DNA of 47,824 nt from Bacillota bacterium (GTDB lineage: Bacteria > Bacillota > Clostridia > Lachnospirales > Lachnospiraceae), in NCBI GenBank assembly GCA_023434365.1, contig JAEYSV010000049.1, positions 1 through 47,824 of the forward strand, in the 5' to 3' direction. The notes beneath the pieces were generated by a model. The model did no database searches. It had not been told where the DNA came from and saw only the letters and a program-made list of their open reading frames with translations. Position numbers and translations under genes: made by a program. Shown here one piece after another: positions 41,529 through 47,824 of the stretch. Numbering within the stretch: the stretch's first letter is position 1; each line of letters begins with the position of its first letter.

Positions 41529-44426
41529 CTAATCAAGACTACCTAGATAAACATCTGTTATTGCCAAATTATTATATAATGCATCAATTACCTCATTGTA
41601 CTTGCTAAGTAGAGCTGTTCGTTTGATCTTAAGATTGGCTGTCAGCTCTCCCGTTTCAATAGACAATTCTTCTGGTAGCACCGCCCACTTTTTAACCTGC
41701 TCAGGATGAGACAACTCGCGATTGGCCTCTTTGACACTCTGTTTTATGAATTGCAGAAAATCTGCATCCACAATATTGTCTCCCACCCAAAAAAGAGCCG
41801 TACAATATGGCAATTTGTCTCCACATAGTATTAAATGATTCACTCCAGTAATTTCACGAAGCAGTAATTCAATCTTAGCTGGATTGATATTCTTCCCATA
41901 TGAGTTTATGATAACTTCTTTCTTTCGCCCAAGCAATTTAAGATAGTTCTCATCGCAAAGGCTTCCTAAATCCCCCGTTTGAAGCCACCCCGCAGTTACT
42001 GGAGAAACTACTTCCTGATAATACCCTTTCATTACCTGTGGCCCACGCACTAACACTTCCCCGTCCTTGGCAATCATGATCTCAGTATTAGGCAATGCTT
42101 CGCCCACAGTATCAATCTGGTTTCTTTTATAACGGTTTAGGGTAATGAGAGGCGCTTCCGTAAGCCCGTAAGCATTATGTATCTCAATTCCAATTCTCTG
42201 ATAGTTCATAAGCAGTTCTTGGCTAATTGGCGCAGATCCAACAATTAATTGTGCACAACGACTGATACCTGCTGCCCGTCTGATACCATAGCGAAGTAGA
42301 TGGGCTAAGAAACGTTTTGTAAGTCCCTCTTTCCTTTTTTGATAAAGCCGTCCTACTAGGCTATGTTGCGCCTGTTCCCAAACCTTTTCATAAAACCGCG
42401 GAACCGAAAAGAATATGGTCGGGCGAACCTTAGGTAGTACGGCTTGTAAATCGTGAAAATTTTCAAGATAATATACTTCAACCGGCGCAGGTGCATAATA
42501 TAGAGCGTAGGTTGCCAGAATCCCCTCCACCACATGGTTCATTGGAAGAAAGGATAGGTATACAATTTTTTTCGTTCTGGCTTTCCAAGGAGGCAGGGAG
42601 GCTAGTGACATAGCCATGTACCTTAGATTCGAATGGTCAAACACAGCTCCCTTTGGACGACCAGTCGTTCCTGAGGTATAACGAATCGTTGCTGTACTGT
42701 CAAAACCAAGAAACTCCCCCTTATTATCTACTTGAACTGGAACTATAGTTTCCTTTCGTCTAGGAGCATTATCAATTGTTTTACTATACTGTTTCTCTGA
42801 TTGTCCAAGCTTAATGAAATCTAGCCAAGATAGATACTGCTCTTTCTTTTCATTCTTTTCTTTCTTTTCTTTCTTTTCATTCTTTTCTTTCTTTTCTTTC
42901 TTTTCTTTATGTTCCTTCTTTTCCTCGCGACAAAAAGACACAACCTGAACTTTGTTTTTAATCGTACCAAGTTGCTCAAGAATAGCAGGTACTCCAACAA
43001 AAAACAGGTTTGCATCGCAGGAATCGAGGATTTCAATAATTTCCTTAACCGGACTACTATAATATAGAGGAACGCTGATAGCTTCACTTAGACCAATAGC
43101 AAGATCAATGCTTAGATATCTAGAGGAGTTGTATCCAACGATTGCTACTCGGTCACCAGGCTGAATCCCCAATCCTTTCAAAGAGTCGATAATATTAATA
43201 ACTTCCTCTCGCACCTGACTTGAAGCCCGCTTAATCATTTTTCCGTTTACAATATCATAATACTCACAAGGACGACTCTTTTTTTGCATTCTATAAAATA
43301 CTTGTTCATGTACGGTGCGTTCAGTCTGATGCATAAATCCCTGTTCTACCGCATACTTAAGTATATTGGCAAAGAAATCATGCCAACTCCCTTGATAAGA
43401 TCCCAACCATTGATCCAGGTTGTCTCTACGATATTCTCTCTTTTCCGTAAAGTAAGGAGAAAGAGCCAAGAGAGATCGAATTGTTCTTTTTTTAGTAATA
43501 ATACGACTTAACCCTTGCAAATGATGAACCGGGACAGGAAAAAATATCGGTTTAGGAAGCTTCACATGAAGAGTAGTCGATGCCCACGCTTTCGTAAACT
43601 GTATCATCTCTTTCACCGTAGGAAGCGACTCCGATGGCAAAGTGAGATGAAAACATTTCCCTAACGCTTGTTCCAGGAAAGTTAACTTAACGATAGCCAA
43701 AGCAACATAATCGCAAGGTACCAAATTAATCCTCATGGATGGATTAACAGGAAAAACCCGTAACTTTCCAGTTAAATAAAGCCGCAAAGGAAAATAGATG
43801 GTATTAAAGGTTTTGATAGCTCCACTTATGCTATCACCGACAATCATTCCTGGACGAAAAATCGTAACTGGAAGCACATTAGAAGCATCACGAACTAATA
43901 CTTCCGCTTCATACTTACTATGCTCATACGAGTTAGCAAAGCCAAAATGGTCTGTCAAATCCTCTTCCCTTACTACTCCTTTTCTCTTACCAGCGACATA
44001 GGCAGTAGAGACATACGAAAACCGATGTAATCCATGCTGATCATGAATGGCATATGCTAGCGCTAACAGATTACTGACTCCTGTCACATTGGTTTTACGT
44101 AATTCCTCAAGAGTTTTCATCACATTAATATCTGCAGCCAGATGAAGAATCGTGTCAACCGACAGGATTAGCTCCTGATACTTTGTCTCGCTAAGTCCAA
44201 AATTGGTTAGTGTTACATCCCCACATAGTATCTGGATGCGACTACCAATCTCCTTGGTTAACTCCGGCATATTCCACCAGATTCGTGTTAACCGATGAAA
44301 TGCTTCCTTATCATCTTTTCCCCGTACGAGAATTATCAAAGGTTGTTCTGTTTTTTCTATTACTAGCCAGACTACCGCTGTTCCAACAAAACCGGTTGCC
44401 CCGGTGATAAAAATAGCCTTCTTCAT
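41529..44426 (-). CDS. Fusion of thioester-reductase-type SDR and acyl-AMP ligase
   Basis: A 965-residue fusion starting MKKAIFITGATGFVG. GGGAGG lies 6 bases before this ATG, which begins one base after the previous stop, so translation is coupled. Residues 1-360 form an extended SDR of the thioester/fatty-acyl reductase type: GATGFVG (9-15) and YxxxK (Tyr167, Lys171). Residues about 375-960 form an AMP-forming acyl ligase with YTSGTTGRPKG (582-592) and 'GWLQTGDLGSL'. A Lys/Glu-only insert (about 501-528) is encoded by a repeat. The domain order is the reverse of carboxylic acid reductases, and I see no carrier domain between them. It may activate and reduce fatty acids. The product is unknown. 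Confidence 0.85.
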   Translation of the reverse strand: MKKAIFITGATGFVGTAVVWLVIEKTEQPLIILVRGKDDKEAFHRLTRIWWNMPELTKEIGSRIQILCGDVTLTNFGLSETKYQELILSVDTILHLAADINVMKTLEELRKTNVTGVSNLLALAYAIHDQHGLHRFSYVSTAYVAGKRKGVVREEDLTDHFGFANSYEHSKYEAEVLVRDASNVLPVTIFRPGMIVGDSISGAIKTFNTIYFPLRLYLTGKLRVFPVNPSMRINLVPCDYVALAIVKLTFLEQALGKCFHLTLPSESLPTVKEMIQFTKAWASTTLHVKLPKPIFFPVPVHHLQGLSRIITKKRTIRSLLALSPYFTEKREYRRDNLDQWLGSYQGSWHDFFANILKYAVEQGFMHQTERTVHEQVFYRMQKKSRPCEYYDIVNGKMIKRASSQVREEVINIIDSLKGLGIQPGDRVAIVGYNSSRYLSIDLAIGLSEAISVPLYYSSPVKEIIEILDSCDANLFFVGVPAILEQLGTIKNKVQVVSFCREEKKEHKEKKEKKEKNEKKEKKEKNEKKEQYLSWLDFIKLGQSEKQYSKTIDNAPRRKETIVPVQVDNKGEFLGFDSTATIRYTSGTTGRPKGAVFDHSNLRYMAMSLASLPPWKARTKKIVYLSFLPMNHVVEGILATYALYYAPAPVEVYYLENFHDLQAVLPKVRPTIFFSVPRFYEKVWEQAQHSLVGRLYQKRKEGLTKRFLAHLLRYGIRRAAGISRCAQLIVGSAPISQELLMNYQRIGIEIHNAYGLTEAPLITLNRYKRNQIDTVGEALPNTEIMIAKDGEVLVRGPQVMKGYYQEVVSPVTAGWLQTGDLGSLCDENYLKLLGRKKEVIINSYGKNINPAKIELLLREITGVNHLILCGDKLPYCTALFWVGDNIVDADFLQFIKQSVKEANRELSHPEQVKKWAVLPEELSIETGELTANLKIKRTALLSKYNEVIDALYNNLAITDVYLGSLD
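42841..42910. repeat. In-frame 27-base tandem repeat inside the ligase gene
   Basis: Two exact 27-base units (42851-42877 and 42878-42904) are flanked by partial units. Each is built from 9-base TTTTCTTTC steps. It encodes the Lys/Glu run KEKKEKNEK... The unit is a multiple of three, so copy changes leave the frame intact. Confidence 0.85.
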
Positions 44427-44427
44427 C

Positions 44428-45708
44428 CTACACCTCCCGCTCAAGCAATCTCCTAAGAATGACCTGATTTCTTCTTGCACGCTTTGCTTGAACATGACCA
44501 TGCTTTATTAACGTTCTTCGTTGCGCCTGTGGGTTATTAAGTAAAGAACTGACAAGTTGTTCAAGTTGACCAAATAAGTCCACGGATACACTATCCACAA
44601 AATAATGCGGATACATCTTAAGTTCCTGATACAAATGTTTCAGCCGCTTATCATGGCCCACCGCAATTTGAGGTACCAGTTCTTTTAAAGATAGCACAGC
44701 CGCATGATATCTCGAAGTAATTAACAGATCCAAACTCCTAAGACATGTCGTCATCTGGAATGCATTATATTTACCCGACGAAATGATTCGCGTCATATTA
44801 TCATGTCGCATATAACCTTGAATTGCTTTTACTATCGGTTCATCTAGTTGTTCCATACAAAAAAATGCAATTGGTTTCTTATATTTTTCAATTAATCGAT
44901 CTGCAAAACCTGCATAATTGCGCGCTAGTATGTCCTTTGCTTTACGACGAGTACTCGAATCTGAATAATAAAATGGCCAGCGATAACATCTATCGGTTCT
45001 TCCAAACAACCTGATTACGACTGGCCATAGATAATAATCTACCGGTGCTATGCCAATTACACCATCTTTCGCTTCCGGCCAAATATGATGTAATTGCGTA
45101 TTCTCATATCCTAAAGGTTCAAAACAAAACGCGCAGTCAGCAGTTGCTATAATTGGTGATTTCACCTTCCACTTTTTCATCTGAAGAGCTGATTTGCGAG
45201 TTCTAGTGATAATCAACGTTGTCTTAGACGCAACTTTTGTTACCAGATATTGATTCATCTTTGATAGATGCCCACAATCAATGGCATAGGCAACTACCGG
45301 TTTCCCTTTTTTATCAGCCACCCAAGTTACCCATAACCAGGCCCATAATAAAAAAGTACTCCAGGTATCCATATAGCAACTCCCTTCTACAAGGAGAATT
45401 AGGTCATTATCACAAACCAGATGATATAATGCATTTAGGTAAACAGTTGGAAACTCTACAATACGTAGCGTTTTAGTTTCTGTGATATATCGACTAAGAT
45501 TAGCCCTATTCATTGTTGGTATGGTAATTATTACAGCCTCCCCTAAAACACTTCTAACCTCATCAATAATAGTTAAAAGTCTGGCTTCAGAACCTGTATT
45601 ATTCGCTCCATTATATCCCATTAAAAGAACCCTCTGAACAGAGGAACAATGGCTTCTTTTTCTTGCAATAGCTGTTTTTTTGTCATCTATATACTGATAT
45701 CGATTCAT
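44428..45708 (-). CDS. Polysaccharide pyruvyl transferase family protein
   Basis: A 426-residue protein of the CsaB-like pyruvyl transferase family, which adds pyruvate ketals to cell-wall sugars. The marks are 'RVLLMGYNGANNTGSEARLLTIIDEV' (26-51), 'NDLILLVEGSCYMDTW', and a C-terminal half with 'LITSRYHAAVLSLKELVPQIAVGHDKRLKHL', which forms the glycosyltransferase-B-like site. No signal peptide is seen. It overlaps the upstream oxidoreductase gene by 4 bases. A fatty-acyl enzyme beside it hints at lipid-linked wall sugar work, but this is inferred. Confidence 0.87.
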   Translation of the reverse strand: MNRYQYIDDKKTAIARKRSHCSSVQRVLLMGYNGANNTGSEARLLTIIDEVRSVLGEAVIITIPTMNRANLSRYITETKTLRIVEFPTVYLNALYHLVCDNDLILLVEGSCYMDTWSTFLLWAWLWVTWVADKKGKPVVAYAIDCGHLSKMNQYLVTKVASKTTLIITRTRKSALQMKKWKVKSPIIATADCAFCFEPLGYENTQLHHIWPEAKDGVIGIAPVDYYLWPVVIRLFGRTDRCYRWPFYYSDSSTRRKAKDILARNYAGFADRLIEKYKKPIAFFCMEQLDEPIVKAIQGYMRHDNMTRIISSGKYNAFQMTTCLRSLDLLITSRYHAAVLSLKELVPQIAVGHDKRLKHLYQELKMYPHYFVDSVSVDLFGQLEQLVSSLLNNPQAQRRTLIKHGHVQAKRARRNQVILRRLLEREV

Positions 45709-47000
45709 TTAAATTCCTCGCTTATAATTTTACCAATCTTTTTAGCTAGTGCCATAATAGTAAGAATTGGTGGGTTCCCTATTGACTCTGGTAAAAGTGT
45801 TGCATCAGCCACATACAGGTTTCTTGGAAGTCTCGATGGGTGAAGATTTTGGGCCTCTTTGGATGTCAATGGTAGCATTCCACCAGGGTGGCCTGCATTG
45901 ATTGTTCCAAGAAATATACTTTTTCTTTCAATCCCATCACGTTCTAGAATATCTTTGCACAGCTCGACTGCTTCTCCTAATCGCTCCTTATCTATACTTG
46001 AGAGCGTTTTATGTATGTTTTTTTCATCGACGCTACCGCGTGAAGTATCTGCAAGCTTAATCATTAATGATAATACTTCCGATGCTGGAAAATTAAGCTT
46101 ACGATGAAAGAAAAAACTAAGCCAGTCAAAATAAGGTGATATTATATAATGCTCACGCTTAACGACAAATGGCATAGAAAGTTCTTTGTTCTGTAGACTA
46201 CCTTTCTTTCTTGCAAATACACAAAGTACCGGATCAACCGAAAGCCGGTCTTCACAGTCAATCCCGGAATTATTTAGAATCACCGGAGTTGCGAAACCTC
46301 CTGCTGCAATAACAACAACATCAGCCGGATAGAATACTATTTTTCTTCCTTTTCTTGCTTCCACTCCTGTTACCACGTTTTGTTCCATTATCACTTTTAA
46401 CACCTTGCATCCTGTTTCCAGCCTAATCTTAGAAGGGGTTGCCGCAATAAGAAAATTCCGACTATCCCACTTGACACCATAAGGACATCCAAGCACGCAT
46501 CTGCCACAGTTCTTGCACTTTTTGTAGTCACCAAACTTAGGCAGCGGTTGTGGATCTAAACCCATTTCCTCACAGATTTCATATAATCTTTTGGTCGTAT
46601 CTCTCCAGATGTTCTGATGGTCGGTGGTAATGGGAATTTCCTGATACAGTTCCTCAAACTCTTTGTCTAGATTGATTCCTAACTTTTTCAGACCAGCATC
46701 CATCCTAAGCGCATTACCCGCGCTAAGCGTCGTTGTTCCTCCAAGTCCACTTCCATTGACCATAATCATATGATCTTCGGTTCGCCTTATCCTCATCGCT
46801 GCAAATAAAAGCTGAATTTCACGTTCGTCAACAAACATCCTGGTTTTTCTTAACTTTTCCAGCATGGCAAGATTATAAGAAAACGGTTTAAATGCCTTTC
46901 CCTCTTCTAAAACAGTTACCTCAAAGTTCTCTTTGAGTGTATTCGCAATTGCTGCACCTCCTGCACCACTTCCAACGACTATGACACGTTTCACGTTCAC
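45705..47000 (-). CDS. GMC-type FAD oxidoreductase with ferredoxin-like cysteine motif
   Basis: A 431-residue flavoprotein. The FAD fold is GSGAGGAA (10-17), with 'NGSGLGGTTTLSAGNALR' at 82-99. The C-terminal GMC block reads 'GHPGGMLPLTS...NLYVADATLLPESIGNPPILTIMALA'. At 162-172 lies CKNCGRCVLGC, a CxxCxxCxxxC motif like that of 4Fe-4S ferredoxins. Together these resemble long-chain alcohol oxidase relatives, so an anaerobic alcohol/aldehyde dehydrogenase with an Fe-S cluster is plausible. The start is GTG at 47000; the GTG two codons later sits better after GGAGG. It overlaps the upstream gene by 80 bases and the next by 4. Confidence 0.85.
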   Translation of the reverse strand: MNVKRVIVVGSGAGGAAIANTLKENFEVTVLEEGKAFKPFSYNLAMLEKLRKTRMFVDEREIQLLFAAMRIRRTEDHMIMVNGSGLGGTTTLSAGNALRMDAGLKKLGINLDKEFEELYQEIPITTDHQNIWRDTTKRLYEICEEMGLDPQPLPKFGDYKKCKNCGRCVLGCPYGVKWDSRNFLIAATPSKIRLETGCKVLKVIMEQNVVTGVEARKGRKIVFYPADVVVIAAGGFATPVILNNSGIDCEDRLSVDPVLCVFARKKGSLQNKELSMPFVVKREHYIISPYFDWLSFFFHRKLNFPASEVLSLMIKLADTSRGSVDEKNIHKTLSSIDKERLGEAVELCKDILERDGIERKSIFLGTINAGHPGGMLPLTSKEAQNLHPSRLPRNLYVADATLLPESIGNPPILTIMALAKKIGKIISEEFK

Positions 47001-47535
47001 GCCCTCCTCTTATAGAACCAATACAATTTTCTTTACCCTCTGTCATTCTATATCTAAACGCAAGCTTGCCACCATGAAACAATCCAGCTACAAGCCCCTG
47101 GTCAAGAGACTCGATTAATCTACATACCTCACCATCATAATAATCACTAAAAAAGCATCCATTAATCAAAAACTCACCTTTTTTACAGTATACAAACTGA
47201 ATGCCCAGCATCTGATAAATTACTTTTAAGGCTAAAAACGCTTCTTTATTAGTAACTATTCGCAACTCTTTTCTCAGCTTTAACCCCAATTGGTAGGCAC
47301 TATAATATAACTTTTTTTTCACCGCTAAAACACAAGCCCCTTCGTTAATGCATCGCTTAGCCTGTTTCCTAGTAAATACTGCATATTCGCGTAAATACTC
47401 CTGATAAGAAACTCTTTTAAGTTTAGGCATTGGCACATCAAACGCATTGGCAGTAAGGAGGAATACTTCCTGTAGCTTTTTCCTTTTTATATATTCCGGT
47501 AGATAACGCTGTATGCATCTTATCATTAAAACCAT
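46921..47535 (-). CDS. Uncharacterised protein, ATC-hydrolase-like in its C-terminal half
   Basis: A 204-residue soluble protein that I do not firmly recognise. The C-terminal half reads 'INGCFFSDYYDGEVCRLIESLDQGLVAGLFHGGKLAFRYRMTEGKENC'. The order of cysteines, acid and EGxxxC recalls the L-2-amino-thiazoline-4-carboxylate hydrolase family, so it may be a distant paralogue of 16341-16823. The last ~27 residues overlap the start of the flavoprotein gene in another frame and are rich in Arg and Cys; they are probably a read-through tail. It is first in the operon, after an extended -10 promoter. Confidence in a real gene is good; the function is unknown. Confidence 0.65.
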   Translation of the reverse strand: MVLMIRCIQRYLPEYIKRKKLQEVFLLTANAFDVPMPKLKRVSYQEYLREYAVFTRKQAKRCINEGACVLAVKKKLYYSAYQLGLKLRKELRIVTNKEAFLALKVIYQMLGIQFVYCKKGEFLINGCFFSDYYDGEVCRLIESLDQGLVAGLFHGGKLAFRYRMTEGKENCIGSIRGGRERETCHSRWKWCRRCSNCEYTQREL

Positions 47536-47599
47536 ATGTTATACATCCTTTAATTACCTTAGTCTATCAATTATCAATCATTAAGTTATGAATTAATAA

Positions 47600-47608
47600 A
47601 TTATAACA
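47600..47608 (-). promoter_or_regulatory. Extended -10 promoter of the reductase/ligase operon
   Basis: The minus strand reads TGTTATAAT, an extended -10 box, about 65 bases before the start codon at 47535. The -35 region is weak. Confidence 0.45.
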
Positions 47609-47697
47609 TAATTGGAAAATATTTTATACTAATCGTTTTGCTAACTATACATAATCTCACCCTCTTTTTTCCATTATATTAAGTAACATAACTCTAC

Positions 47698-47824
47698 TAG
47701 GATTAGGGCGTCAAAAGCCCTTCAGAAAACTTGGCTTAGTCAATTTGCACAATTACAAAGTAAATTAAAGTGATACAAGACATAGTTCAATGAGCAACTG
47801 TATGAAGTCGTTGGCACTTTGGCC
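47698..47824 (-). repeat. Right copy of the inverted repeat framing the window
   Basis: Read on the minus strand this repeats the left edge. The identical blocks are 25 bases at 47698-47722 (with the hairpin AGGGC/GCCCT) and 16 bases at 47739-47754. Between and outside them the copies differ by small changes. It probably continues past the window edge. Confidence 0.7.

Overview
The window looks like chromosomal DNA from an anaerobic, spore-forming, low-GC Firmicute of the Lachnospiraceae/Clostridium type, near Lachnoclostridium phytofermentans. This is inferred from gene content, not from a database match. The supporting signs are AT-rich intergenic DNA, strong AAGGAGG ribosome sites, an H-type spore protein, an oxygen-sensitive Ni-CO dehydrogenase, a 4Fe-4S ferredoxin, several chemoreceptors and cyclic-di-GMP proteins, and a CIRCE/HrcA heat-shock site. 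No rRNA, tRNA, CRISPR array, phage or complete insertion sequence was seen. Most genes lie on the minus strand.

Layout. 1-3000: an inverted-repeat copy at the edge, a ferredoxin-cupin pair, a structured palindromic element, mscL, and a DUF1576 membrane protein. 3000-6000: an unusual three-gene cassette made of a cytoplasmic solute-binding-like protein with a DUF1858-like head, a cysteine-rich HypB/UreG-like GTPase, and an ABC ATPase with no permease. 6100-7600: arsenite methyltransferase and a SigZ-type sigma factor with a cysteine tail. 7650-12150: a membrane GGDEF protein overlapping a GH2 glycosidase. 12400-15850: an esterase, then a B12-binding regulator coupled to a MacB-like ABC pair. 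16090-21620: sspH, then the complete liv branched-chain amino-acid transporter operon with an ATC-hydrolase-like gene at its end and a near-consensus promoter. 21900-24530: a PPDK-type ATP-grasp protein with a decayed KaiC-like head. 24590-33000: two chemoreceptors, an HD-GYP protein, a VOC protein, a 69-residue 'RDAC-like' protein and a solitary cooS. 33190-33780: hsp20 under a CIRCE-overlapped promoter. 33900-40514: an OFA-family transporter, a tandem-repeat patch, and a selO - (kinase-like/AAA/RyR) - ldh operon. 40769-41521: a DEDDh exonuclease. 41529-47535: an apparent four-gene operon for lipid or cell-envelope modification.

The best candidates for undescribed biology are these. (1) The DUF1858-like/GTPase/ABC-ATPase cassette could be an intracellular metal or cofactor handling machine. 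(2) A single-chain AAA ATPase carrying a C-terminal RyR domain is co-transcribed with SelO, a protein AMPylase. (3) The operon at 41.5-47.5 kb joins a thioester-reductase/acyl-AMP-ligase fusion, a GMC-type oxidoreductase with a ferredoxin-type cysteine motif, and a pyruvyl transferase. The window is also framed by an inverted repeat and holds two copies of a small structured repeat with a compensatory base-pair change. All functional statements come from reading motifs and gene order. None was checked by database search.
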